DNA of 64,000 nt from Streptosporangium violaceochromogenes (GTDB taxonomy: Bacteria > Actinomycetota > Actinomycetes > Streptosporangiales > Streptosporangiaceae), in the NCBI RefSeq assembly GCF_014654615.1, contig NZ_BNBB01000012.1, positions 62,001-126,000 of the forward strand, in the 5' to 3' direction. Positions 41,630-49,947 of the stretch are shown in pieces. Numbering within the stretch: position 1 is the first letter of the stretch; every line of letters begins with the position of its first letter. The translations under genes were made by a program, and so were the position numbers. The notes under the pieces were generated by a model. It saw nothing but the letters and a program-made list of their open reading frames with translations, was not told where the DNA came from and searched no databases.

Positions 41630-42077
41630 CGCGTTGCTCCGTCCATAGCGGATCCGGGGTCCGGGTAAAGGCCACACGACAGGCAGACCACAACGCCATC
41701 GACCCGCCCCGGCACGCCGTACCGCGCGCGACCAACACACCGGCGCCGCGGAGAGCCGCCACGCGACCGCGGCACAGACCGCGAAACCCGGCTCCCATCG
41801 ACTTCATCTGTATCCATGCCCCCACCCTGACAGCCCCGGCAGACAGAATCGGCCCGCACCCCACCCCCGCAGCCCCGACAGGACCATCCGATCCTTCGCA
41901 ACGCCCCCGCGCCCCTCGTAAACCGGCTCCCGGGCCGGCCCTCACCACAACGGCCCGGCCCAAAACCCCCCGAGCCCGCCCCGGCCTTCGGCGAACCGGG
42001 GGCGAAACCCCCGGCGCCCCCTCCACCCCCTAGGCTTGGGGACCGTTCCCCTCCCGCTCCACGAAAGGTGCCACGCC
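41630..42077. other. Intergenic, no gene seen
   Basis: About 450 bp between the divergently oriented VOC and DUF3817 genes. No coding frame with good codon use, no long inverted repeat. CCCTAGGCTTGGGG near 42028-42041 may contain the DUF3817 promoter (TAGGCT as -10). Confidence 0.5.
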
Positions 42078-42380
42078 GTGCCCCGCGCCCTCCGCCTGTT
42101 CCGCTACGTCGCGATCGCCGAGGCCTGCTCATGGGCGGGGCTGCTCGTGGGAATGTACTTCAAGCACATCGCCGCCACCGGCGACCTCGGCGTGAAAATC
42201 CTCGGCCCCATCCACGGCGCGCTGTTCGTCCTCTACGTCGCCGGCGTCCTGGCCGCCGCGCGCACCGCACGCTGGAGCCTGCCGACGATCGCGCTGGGCC
42301 TGGCCTGCGCCGTCCCCCCCTTCACCACCCTGTGGTTCGAACGGCGCACCCTGGCCGGCCGTCACCTGGTGACGACCTAA
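42078..42380 (+). CDS. DUF3817 small integral membrane protein
   Basis: 100 residues with three membrane segments (YVAIAEACSWAGLLVGMYF, GPIHGALFVLYVAGVLAA, LPTIALGLACAVPPFTTLWF) and the conserved RxFRYVAIAEA start and WFERR end of DUF3817. GTG start after GAAAGGTG. Its stop codon overlaps the stop of the convergent DUF4037 gene by two bases. Function of the family is unknown. Confidence 0.85.
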   Translation: MPRALRLFRYVAIAEACSWAGLLVGMYFKHIAATGDLGVKILGPIHGALFVLYVAGVLAAARTARWSLPTIALGLACAVPPFTTLWFERRTLAGRHLVTT

Positions 42381-43396
42381 ACCCCCAGCGCCGCCTCCAC
42401 CACCGCCCGGCACCGCCGAGGCTCGGTGAGCACCTCCGAACCGGCGCAGAACTGATCGACCGACCCCACCGGCGGCAACGCCCGCACCCGCGGGTCGACG
42501 ACGCCCGCGCTCAGCGCGTCGGCGAACCGCCCGGCATCCAGAACCTGGAACGGCCGGTCGTGAAACCCACGCGTCTTCGCCGGCAGCGGCTCGGTCAGCC
42601 CCAGCCGGTTGTGCAACCCGGCCACCCGCTCATACGCGCGGCTCAGACAACGCTCACGACCGCGCCAGTCACCGGCCGCCATCGCGCACGACAACGCCTC
42701 CCCCACCTCAGCCGTCCCCGACAACCGGGCGAACGCACTCCCCAGCCACTTGGCGTACGGCGGATAACGGCGGCGCATCAGCAGCACCAGCCGCATCAGC
42801 TCCCGCGCCACGGCCGCGACCACCACCGCCGACCCCAGATCGTCCCCCACCTCCCCGCACCGGCTCGGAAACGCCTCCATCTCGGCCAGCCGCCTCCACT
42901 GACACGCCAGGACATACCTCTCCAAATCTGGGGGATACCACCGCAAAACCTCTCTCACTCGCTTAAGAACCCCCAAACCATCGTGAAAAACCTCACCACG
43001 GGTGACCTCCGCCAGCCGCTGCCACGGCGCGGCCAGCCAATCACCCACACCAACCGCCCCCAGCGGATCAAAACCGATCCGCTCCCGGAACCAGAAACCG
43101 GCACAGACGACCCCCGTGCCCGCCGCCCCCTCCCGTACCACCCGGTAACCACCGAACACCTCCGGCAGACCGTCCGCGACCACCTCCCGCACCCGCCCGA
43201 CCATCTCAGGCGCGACGAACAACACCACCCGCGGCCCCCAGTCGTGATCGGTGGAACGCCCGGTATCGAACGCCAGCACCTCCGAACCAGGCCCCACCAG
43301 CGCCGCACTGTGCGGCACCCCACCGACAAGCGGCCGGACAACCTGCCCGTAAAACTCCCGCGAAAGCGACAAGCCAGGCACAAAACTGGACATCAT
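42377..43396 (-). CDS. DUF4037 nucleotidyltransferase-like protein
   Basis: 339 residues. The N-terminal part has GRSTDHDWGPRVVLFVAPE, close to the DxD-type metal-binding centre of the nucleotidyltransferase fold, and the rest is a helical DUF4037 region (WYPPDLERYVLACQWRRLAE, YPPYAKWLGSAFARL). Other members of this fold transfer nucleotides to antibiotics or proteins; no target can be named here. Two adjacent ATGs (43396 and 43393) begin it, both with a weak ribosome site. It is divergent from the third tyrosine recombinase. Confidence 0.8.
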   Translation of the reverse strand: MMSSFVPGLSLSREFYGQVVRPLVGGVPHSAALVGPGSEVLAFDTGRSTDHDWGPRVVLFVAPEMVGRVREVVADGLPEVFGGYRVVREGAAGTGVVCAGFWFRERIGFDPLGAVGVGDWLAAPWQRLAEVTRGEVFHDGLGVLKRVREVLRWYPPDLERYVLACQWRRLAEMEAFPSRCGEVGDDLGSAVVVAAVARELMRLVLLMRRRYPPYAKWLGSAFARLSGTAEVGEALSCAMAAGDWRGRERCLSRAYERVAGLHNRLGLTEPLPAKTRGFHDRPFQVLDAGRFADALSAGVVDPRVRALPPVGSVDQFCAGSEVLTEPRRCRAVVEAALGV

Positions 43397-43536
43397 TGTT
43401 CTCACTTTGCCTGGCACAACCGGCCTGCGCACCAGATTTTCCACGCCCGCCCACCCGCCGAAAACCCGGAACCCCGCCCCTCTTTCCTCGGTTGCCTGTT
43501 TTGGGGTGTGTCAAGATCGTTTTTATACCAGACATA

Positions 43537-43554
43537 CGCCTTTACAATGTAGAT
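43537..43554. promoter_or_regulatory. 18-bp element, copy 1, in the recombinase promoter
   Basis: CGCCTTTACAATGTAGAT includes TACAAT as a good -10 box for the recombinase and the dyad TACANTGTA, which resembles BlaI/MecI-type sites. A copy with one mismatch lies at 53061-53078. Confidence 0.55.
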
Positions 43555-43579
43555 CATAAAAGGGGGGTACCATCGGCGG

Positions 43580-44551
43580 ATGCACGTGCCGGCCGTCCCC
43601 GAGTCCCCTCCGACCGTCGAACCCGCACGAGACCCCTACCTGGTCTATCTCGACTCCCTGTCCGGCGAGGAGTCCCGCCGCGCCATGCGCGGCTGCCTGG
43701 ACCGTCTGGCCGCCCTCGTCTCCGGCGAGGAGGCCGTCTCCGGGGCCGGACGGCCCTGGCATCTGCTGCGCTACGAGCACACCGTGCGCCTGCGCGCCCT
43801 GATGATCGCACGGGGCTGGTCCCCCGCCTACGTCAACAAACACCTCGTCGCGCTGCGCAGGGTGCTGCGCGAGGCCTGGCGGCTGGGCCGGATGACCGCC
43901 GAGGAGTACCAGCGGGCCGCCGACCTGCCCGGCGTCGAGTACACCCGCCTGCCCACCGGCCGGCACGTGCCCTCCGAGGTCGTGGGCGCCGCGCTGGCCG
44001 CGTGCGACGGCGACGACTCCCCCGCCGGGATCCGCGACGCCGCCCTGCTGGCGGTGCTGTACTCCACCGGCTGCCGCCGCGCCGAGATCGCCGGGATGAC
44101 CCTGGGCGACTACGACGCCGGGGCGCGCTCGCTGCGGGTGCGCGGCAAGCGCGACAAGGAGCGGTTGGTCTACCTCACCACCGAGGCCATCGGCCGCCTG
44201 GAACGCTGGCTCGCCGTACGGGGGACACGGGAGGGGGCCCTGTTCTGCCCGATCGGCCGGTACGGCTCGCCGCGGGTCAAGGACGGCGCCCCGGCGGCCA
44301 TGACGGGACAGGCGGTCGCCGACATCCTGGCCCGGCGGCTGGCGCAGGCGGGGGCGGCGCCCCGCACCCCTCACGACTTCCGGCGCACCTTCATCGGCGA
44401 ACTGCTCGACGCCGGCGTGGACCTGGCCACCGCGCAGGCCCTCGTCGGCCACTCCTCCCCCGCCACCACCGCCCGCTACGACCGGCGGCCCGAGCGCCGC
44501 CGCCGCGAGGCGGTGGACCGGATCACCCTGCCCCCGCCCAGACCGCTGTGA
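43580..44551 (+). CDS. Tyrosine recombinase/integrase (orphan 3)
   Basis: 323 residues. Core-binding domain ~15-115 (LDRLAALVSGEE, SPAYVNKHLVALRRVLREA). Catalytic residues: Arg in YSTGCRRAEIAGM, Lys in RVRGKRDKERLVY, HDFRRTFIGELLD, VGHSSPATTARYDRR with the His and Tyr. It is more XerC/D-like than the other two recombinases. The ATG at 43580 has a GGGGGG ribosome site 15 bp upstream. No mobile-element cargo is adjacent. Its promoter shares an 18-bp element with one at 53.06 kb. Confidence 0.88.
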   Translation: MHVPAVPESPPTVEPARDPYLVYLDSLSGEESRRAMRGCLDRLAALVSGEEAVSGAGRPWHLLRYEHTVRLRALMIARGWSPAYVNKHLVALRRVLREAWRLGRMTAEEYQRAADLPGVEYTRLPTGRHVPSEVVGAALAACDGDDSPAGIRDAALLAVLYSTGCRRAEIAGMTLGDYDAGARSLRVRGKRDKERLVYLTTEAIGRLERWLAVRGTREGALFCPIGRYGSPRVKDGAPAAMTGQAVADILARRLAQAGAAPRTPHDFRRTFIGELLDAGVDLATAQALVGHSSPATTARYDRRPERRRREAVDRITLPPPRPL

Positions 44552-44735
44552 CCTCTCCCGGGCGCGGCGGAACCCGGGCCGGGGTCCTCGATTCGACCCG
44601 CCCGCGACGGCCGGGAGCCCCCGTCGCGTGCGGCGGCCCCCCCAACAGGGGCACCAATCCTGGAAACACTAACCCCTAAGGGTGTATAAGTATGAGGTAA
44701 CCCGTTGATAACCCCAAGACTCGGAGGCTGCCGCC

Positions 44736-45485
44736 GTGCCGAAGATCAACGTGTACCTGCCCGACGAGCTGGCGGAGGCGGTCAAGGACACCGGCGTCCC
44801 GGTGTCGGCGATCTGCCAGCGCGCGCTGGAGCAGGCGGTGCGCCGGATCACCGCCATCCGCCAGACCGCCCTGGGCGAGCTGGGCACCGACGACCTGACC
44901 GAACGGCTGCCGCGCTTCACCGGCCGTGCCCGTACGGTCGTCAAACTGGCCGTCGACCGGGCGCGCGCCGACGCCGCGCCGAACGTCGGCACCGGGCACC
45001 TGCTCGCCGGGATGCTGGCCGAGGGGCAGAATCTGGCGTTGCATGTGCTCAGAGCCGTCGAGATCGACCCCGCACACATCCAGCGCGACCTGGACCGGCG
45101 GACGGCCGGCGAAGAAGGCGGAGCCGGTGAGGGCTCATCGGCCCACTTCAGTGATCCGGCCGCCGGCGTCCTTGAACTGACGGTCACCGAGGCGACCGCG
45201 CTGGGGCACAACTACGTCGGATGCGAGCACCTGCTCCTGGGGTTGATCAGCGAGCCCGAGGGGGTCGCCGGGCAGGTGCTGCGGACGCTGGGCGCCGAGC
45301 CCCGGCTGGTCCGCCGGGCCGTGACGGCGGCCCTGGCCGGTTACGTGCACCTGCGCGCCCAGACCTCCACCACCGAGGATCCGGCGCAGGCGCTGGCCGC
45401 CGCGGTGCGGCAGCAGCTGCAGCCGCTCATCGAACGCATCGAGCGCCTGGAGCGGAACCCGGGCTCCGCGTCCGAGCCCCGGTGA
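44736..45485 (+). CDS. CopG-like N-terminus plus double Clp-N domain protein
   Basis: 249 residues. The first ~45 residues, MPKINVYLPDELAEAVKDTG then VSAICQRALEQAVRRI, have the ribbon-helix-helix pattern of CopG-type DNA-binding proteins. Two Clp_N repeats follow: ~62-115 (TVVKLAVDRARADAAPNVGTGHLLAG) and ~140-205 (LTVTEATALGHNYVGCEHLLLGLI), as in the N-domain of ClpC but with no ATPase. The end is a coiled coil (QLQPLIERIERLER). It could be a regulator that uses Clp-N surfaces to sense misfolded or phosphorylated proteins. GTG start with CGGAGG. Its promoter holds several AACCC repeats (44670-44715). Confidence 0.75.
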   Translation: MPKINVYLPDELAEAVKDTGVPVSAICQRALEQAVRRITAIRQTALGELGTDDLTERLPRFTGRARTVVKLAVDRARADAAPNVGTGHLLAGMLAEGQNLALHVLRAVEIDPAHIQRDLDRRTAGEEGGAGEGSSAHFSDPAAGVLELTVTEATALGHNYVGCEHLLLGLISEPEGVAGQVLRTLGAEPRLVRRAVTAALAGYVHLRAQTSTTEDPAQALAAAVRQQLQPLIERIERLERNPGSASEPR

Positions 45486-45671
45486 CCGCGGCCGTGGGGG
45501 CACCGGTCCTGCCGCCGCCTCCCGGCGGCCGGTGACCGTTCATGACATCCGCGCGCTCTGACCCGGCGGGGGCTCCGGGCACACTCCGCGCCCCTCCCCC
45601 GGCGGGTCCGGGGCGGACACGCCGGGGCGAGGACGGAATAACCACCGGCGAGCGTCCGTTAGAGTGATCGT

Positions 45672-45830
45672 GCCGATGTGGTTTGTGTCCCCCGGGCCGC
45701 AAATTACCGCCTTCACGGAATACCGTTCGGCTGGAGCCGTGTTGTGCCTCTCGCCGAGGAGGCGACCGCCACATCGGCGCCAAACGTTCCGCCCCGAGAG
45801 AGTTCACACTCTCGCGGGGCGTTTCGTTTT
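45672..45830 (+). ncRNA. Candidate structured small RNA with own promoter and terminator
   Basis: TAGAGT (45660-45665) would start a transcript near 45672. GCCGATGTGG (45672-45681) pairs with CCACATCGGC (45769-45778) over ~107 nt, enclosing small hairpins (ACGG-AATA-CCGT near 45713, CGGC-TGGA-GCCG near 45728, GCCTC...GAGGC near 45746). A strong terminator follows. The stretch is less GC-rich than its surroundings, has no coding frame, and is not followed by a gene under the same promoter. A closing stem with internal bubbles recalls 6S RNA, but I cannot confirm that. Confidence 0.55.
45790..45830 (+). terminator. Intrinsic terminator of the small RNA
   Basis: CGCCCCG (45790-45796) pairs with CGGGGCG (45815-45821) and GAGAGT with ACTCTC inside it, TCAC loop; a single A-G mismatch interrupts 13 pairs. 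TTTCGTTTT follows directly. Confidence 0.85.
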
Positions 45831-45968
45831 CCCAAGGTCCCGCCCCGGCGAAAGGCCACCGGCCCCGGAGAGGGGGCGCGACCGTGACCGCCCCGCTCGC
45901 GCGGGCGCACACCTGCCGGCCGCCGGGCCACCGTCTAGTGTGGTGAGCCCGTCTCAGAAGGAGAGCCT

Positions 45969-46619
45969 GTGCTCTATCGCCTGACCAAGATCGTCAGTGC
46001 CCCCGTTCTCCACCTGCTGTGGCCGACCACGGTCACCGGGGCCGAGCACGTGCCCGGGACGGGACCGGCCATCCTGGCCTCCAACCACCTTTCCGTCCTC
46101 GACTCCACCTTCCTGCCGCTGGTGCTGCCGCGCCAGGTCCGGTTCGTGGCCAAGGCGGAGTACTTCACCGGCAACCCGGTCACGGCGGCGTGGATGCGGG
46201 CGACCGGCCAGATCAGCATCGACCGGCAGAGCCCCACCGCCGCGCAGGACATGCTGGAGGCCGCCGCCCGGGTGCTCAAGAACGGCGAGCTTTTCGGCAT
46301 CTACCCCGAGGGCACCCGCTCCCCCGACGGGCGCCTGTACCGGGGCAAGGTCGGGGTCGCCTGGCTGGCGCTGGCCACCGGGGCCCCGGTGGTGCCGGTG
46401 GCGATGAGCGGTACCGACAAGGTGCTGCCGATCGGGGCCTCGGTGCCCAAGCTCGGCCGGGTGGGGATACGGATCGGCGGGCCGCTGACGTTCACCGGCT
46501 CGCAGAGCAGTTCCCGGGACCGCCGGCGGGTGACCGACGAGATCATGGCCGCGATCGGCGCGCTGTCCGGACAGGAGTACGTGGCGAGCTACGCCCCCGC
46601 CCGCAACAGCGCCAAATGA
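45969..46619 (+). CDS. plsC: 1-acyl-sn-glycerol-3-phosphate acyltransferase (PlsC family)
   Basis: 216 residues. Catalytic NHLSVLDSTF (HX4D), substrate motif YPEGTRSPDGRLYRGKVG and a third block APVVPVAMSGTDKVLP. It transfers the second acyl chain in phosphatidic acid synthesis at the inner membrane face. Actinobacteria carry several paralogues, so this may be a specialised one. GTG start with AGAAGGAGAG; TAGTGT (45936-45941) is a likely -10, giving a short leader. It precedes the penicillin-binding protein gene by 63 bp. Confidence 0.88.
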   Translation: MLYRLTKIVSAPVLHLLWPTTVTGAEHVPGTGPAILASNHLSVLDSTFLPLVLPRQVRFVAKAEYFTGNPVTAAWMRATGQISIDRQSPTAAQDMLEAAARVLKNGELFGIYPEGTRSPDGRLYRGKVGVAWLALATGAPVVPVAMSGTDKVLPIGASVPKLGRVGIRIGGPLTFTGSQSSSRDRRRVTDEIMAAIGALSGQEYVASYAPARNSAK

Positions 46620-46682
46620 CTATCTGTCGGCACGTATCGTCTTGATCAGACGAGACCACGTCTCTGACGGATAGACAAAAAA

Positions 46683-48314
46683 ATGGGGGCGAATCGGGTG
46701 CCACGTGGAAAGGCGATCGTGATCGCGGCGGCGGCCGTCGTGATGGCAGGGGCCGCCGGAGGAGGCGCGTGGTGGGTGCTGCACACCCGCGGCACCCCGC
46801 AGGAGACCGCACAGCGCTTCGTGCGGGCGTGGCAGGCCGGTGACATGACCGCGATGCGCGCCGAGCTCGGCACACCCGCCCCCTCCTTTGAGGGGACCTA
46901 CCGGGGCATGCGCGAAAACCTCTCGATCGAGGGGACCACCGTACGGCTGGACGCGGTGCGCGGCGGCGACGACACGGCCCGAGCCGCCTTCACCACCACG
47001 CTGCGGCTGCGGGGCGTCGGCGAATGGCGGTACTCCGGCGCCTTCGACCTGGCCGTCGTCGACCACCACTGGCGGGTCAGGTGGTCACCCGCCGCGGTCC
47101 ACCCCGCTCTGACCGACGGCGCCGCCTTCGCCCTGAAGACCAGGTGGCCGCGGCGCGCCGCGATCACCGCCGCCGGTGACGAGCGCATCGACGGCGGCGA
47201 CGCCGGCGGCTCGGTGCAGCAGATCGCCGGCTATCTCGACAAGGCCACCGCCGAGGACGTCAAGGAACTCGGCTCCTCCCACCGGGTGGGCGACGCCATC
47301 GGCAGAGACGGGCTGCAGCGGGCCTTCCAGCGGCGCCTGGCCGGTACTCCCGCCACCGAGATCCGGGTCGTCGGCGCCACCACCACGACCGTCGGCAGAA
47401 TCGAGGGCAAGGACGGCGAGCCGGTGAGGACCAGCCTGGACCTGCGGGTCCAGCGGGCCGCCGCCGACGCGGTGCGCGACCTGAAGAAGACCGCCTCGCT
47501 CGTCGCGATCAAGCCCTCCTCCGGTGAGGTCCTGGCCGTGGTCAACAACCGGGGAGGGTTCAACCGGGCCCTGAACGGCAACTACCCGCCCGGCTCGACG
47601 TTCAAGGCGATCACCGCCGTCGGGCTGCTGGCCGGGGGCATGACGCCCGGCCAGCAGGTCACCTGCCCCAAGGACGTCACGGTCGGCGGGCTGCCGATCC
47701 GCAACTCCCACCACGCCGCCTACGGATCGGTGACCCTCTCCGACGCCTTCGCCCACTCCTGCAACACCACCTTCGCCCCCCTCGCCCACCGGCGGCTGGG
47801 TGCCGACAAGCTGGCGCGCGCCGCCGAGCTGTTCGGCTTCAACACGCCTTTGAACATCGGCGTCCCCACCGCCCGGGGAAGCTTTCCCCGGGCCCAGAGC
47901 GACGCCGAGCTGGCCGCGGAGTCCTTCGGCCAGGGGCGGATCACCGCCAGCCCCCTGGTGATGGCCTCGGTCGCCGCCGCGCTGGCCGACGGCACGTGGC
48001 GCCCCCCGACCCTGGTGCCCTCCATCGAGCAGAAGGCCGAGCCGCGGCCCCTGCCCGCGGGGGTCGTCTCGGACATGCACCGCATGATGGCGGCGGTGGT
48101 CACCCGGGGCACCGCCAAGGACGCGGGCCTGCCGCCCGGCACCCGCGGCAAGACCGGCACCGCGGAGTTCGGCCCGCCGGACGACCTGAAAACCCACGCC
48201 TGGTTCATCGGTTTCCGGGGAGACCTGGCCTTCGCCGTGATCGTCGAGGAGGGGACGGGCGGCGGCGCGGTCGCCGCCCCGGTGGCCGCCGGCTTCCTGC
48301 GCGCCCTGGGCTGA
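46683..48314 (+). CDS. Penicillin-binding transpeptidase with MecA_N/NTF2-like domain
   Basis: 543 residues. A single N-terminal membrane anchor (~11-32) is followed by an NTF2-like MecA_N domain (~38-150, TPQETAQRFVRAWQAGDMTAM), a short dimerisation region with EIRVVGATTTTVGRI, and the transpeptidase: SxxK in YPPGSTFKAI, SxN in AHSCNTTFAP, KTG in RGKTGTAE. Class B monofunctional D,D-transpeptidase acting outside the membrane. The NTF2-like domain is shared with PBP2a, but no beta-lactam resistance should be claimed from that alone. ATG at 46683. Confidence 0.9.
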   Translation: MGANRVPRGKAIVIAAAAVVMAGAAGGGAWWVLHTRGTPQETAQRFVRAWQAGDMTAMRAELGTPAPSFEGTYRGMRENLSIEGTTVRLDAVRGGDDTARAAFTTTLRLRGVGEWRYSGAFDLAVVDHHWRVRWSPAAVHPALTDGAAFALKTRWPRRAAITAAGDERIDGGDAGGSVQQIAGYLDKATAEDVKELGSSHRVGDAIGRDGLQRAFQRRLAGTPATEIRVVGATTTTVGRIEGKDGEPVRTSLDLRVQRAAADAVRDLKKTASLVAIKPSSGEVLAVVNNRGGFNRALNGNYPPGSTFKAITAVGLLAGGMTPGQQVTCPKDVTVGGLPIRNSHHAAYGSVTLSDAFAHSCNTTFAPLAHRRLGADKLARAAELFGFNTPLNIGVPTARGSFPRAQSDAELAAESFGQGRITASPLVMASVAAALADGTWRPPTLVPSIEQKAEPRPLPAGVVSDMHRMMAAVVTRGTAKDAGLPPGTRGKTGTAEFGPPDDLKTHAWFIGFRGDLAFAVIVEEGTGGGAVAAPVAAGFLRALG

Positions 48315-48426
48315 GACACCCCGGGGCCGCCGGCGACCCGGGGGACCCCCGCGGCCCCGGCCCTCCCGGACACCGCGACCGCGCGAGACGACCCGCGCGA
48401 GAGAACCCCGGCCGCCGAGTGCCGGG

Positions 48427-48708
48427 CTACAGCGGCAGCGCGGCGGCGGCCTCGTGGCGCAGAACCAGCACGAGCAGCGTGGCGATCAGCGTGGCGATCA
48501 GCAACCAGCTCACCGTGATGACGACGGTCGCCCGGCGCGGGGCCGCCGCGTGCCGTCCCTGCCTCCTGGCCCGGAACCTGCGGCCCTGCTCCTTACGCCG
48601 GACACGCTCGTTGAACGACTCCAGCCGCGCCGCCAACTGTGGGTCCTCGTCGGTGAGATGGCGCTCGATCTGCAGCAGCATCCGCTGCTCGTCTTGCGAC
48701 CAGACCAT
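48427..48708 (-). CDS. DUF3040 small membrane protein
   Basis: 93 residues. The DUF3040 motif is at the start (MVWSQDEQRMLLQIERHLTD followed by EDPQLAARLESF), then a basic linker (RRKEQGRRFRARRQGRHAA) and one C-terminal membrane segment (VVITVSWLLIATLIATLLVL). Common in actinobacteria, function unknown. ATG at 48708 preceded by GGGAGGTACGGC. Confidence 0.88.
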   Translation of the reverse strand: MVWSQDEQRMLLQIERHLTDEDPQLAARLESFNERVRRKEQGRRFRARRQGRHAAAPRRATVVITVSWLLIATLIATLLVLVLRHEAAAALPL

Positions 48709-48923
48709 GCCGTACCTCCCCGGGACGCAAGGCGTGTGCCCGGGTTCCTGCCCAATCATGAAGATCATTATCCATTTCCAGAGCGGCGTTTTACCGTTTC
48801 TTTCCCGCCCGCACCCGCCGTCTCCGGCGCTCCCCGCCCCGTGCCCTCACCGGCCGGGACGCCGGCGCCCCACCCGCGCGAGGGCCGGATCGTTCCACCC
48901 CCGCCGGTGCCGTACGGCGGGCG

Positions 48924-49781
48924 TCAGGGCTGGGGGGCGGGCACCGGCTCCTCCAGCCAGTCGCGGACCGCCGGGAAGGTCCGCCGGGCGATCAGCCGCT
49001 GGCCCGCGGCGTTGGGGTGGAAGTAGTCCCAGCCGCTGACGTGCTCCAGGGTGAACGGGCAGTCGAACAGGGCGTTGCCGTCGAACCGGCAGGCCGGCCC
49101 GTAGGCGGCGCAGACCCGGGCCAGCGCGGCGTTGTACCCGGCGACCCGGGCGCGCACCCGGTCACGGCGGGCCTGGTCCGCCCGGGCCGTGGAGGCCGGC
49201 CGCGCCAGCATCGCCGGGCAGATCCGGCCGATCGACCAGAACCCCCGCGCCACCGCGCTGTCCTTGCCCACCCGCCACAGCCGCTTGAGGTCGGGGACGC
49301 TCGCCACGAACACCCGGCCGTCGGGACGCCCGGCCCGGAACGCCGCCAGCGCCTCGGCCACCCGCCTCTCGTAGACGGCCACCGGCGTCATCCGCCGCTC
49401 CTCGGACGTGCAGGCGTCCTGAGCGCCGATCAGGATCGTCACATAGTCGGCGCGCCGCTCCACCGCCCCCGCCACCTGCCCGGCCAGGTCCGCGCTGTCG
49501 GCGCCGGGGACGGCGAGGTTCGCGTTGTGCCCCAGCAACTCCTCCCCCCGGTCCAGCAACGTCAGGTAATGACTCTGGACGGCGGGGTCGTCACCGGCCG
49601 ACCACGACCGGGAGGCACACGAGACGTACCAGCCGCAGGCGTTGAAACCGGCGCTGATGGAGTCACCGAGCGCGGCCATCACCACCGGCCGCCACTCCCG
49701 CGCGTCCGCCGCCGAGGCGCTCCCCCCCACCGCCACGAGGAGAGCCGCCCCTGTGAACACGGTCACAATCCTGCCCAGCAC
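48924..49781 (-). CDS. Secreted SGNH/GDSL hydrolase
   Basis: 285 residues. A signal peptide covers ~1-27 (IVTVFTGAALLVAVGGSASA, cleavage after ASA). Block I is MAALGDSISAGFN with the Ser nucleophile, block III reads ILIGAQDAC where GxND is usual, and block V is SGWDYFHPNAAGQ with the Asp and His. It is a secreted esterase or lipase of the streptomycete type with disulfide-forming cysteines (SCAS, ICPA, FDCPF). GTG start at 49781 after GGAGG. Substrate unknown; divergent from menF. Confidence 0.87.
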   Translation of the reverse strand: MLGRIVTVFTGAALLVAVGGSASAADAREWRPVVMAALGDSISAGFNACGWYVSCASRSWSAGDDPAVQSHYLTLLDRGEELLGHNANLAVPGADSADLAGQVAGAVERRADYVTILIGAQDACTSEERRMTPVAVYERRVAEALAAFRAGRPDGRVFVASVPDLKRLWRVGKDSAVARGFWSIGRICPAMLARPASTARADQARRDRVRARVAGYNAALARVCAAYGPACRFDGNALFDCPFTLEHVSGWDYFHPNAAGQRLIARRTFPAVRDWLEEPVPAPQP

Positions 49782-49947
49782 AGTGCCTCCGGCTGATCGA
49801 TCGACATCTGCCTCGGATGTATCACCGCAGGACAGCCGGGTACCCCCCATTGACCGAGTGCCTTGGTTTTCTTGACAGAGCGTGGCGATCGTGCTGACCG
49901 AGGGGCGGCCTCCGGACCCGCCGGGTTTGCGGCATAGAGTGTTCCGA

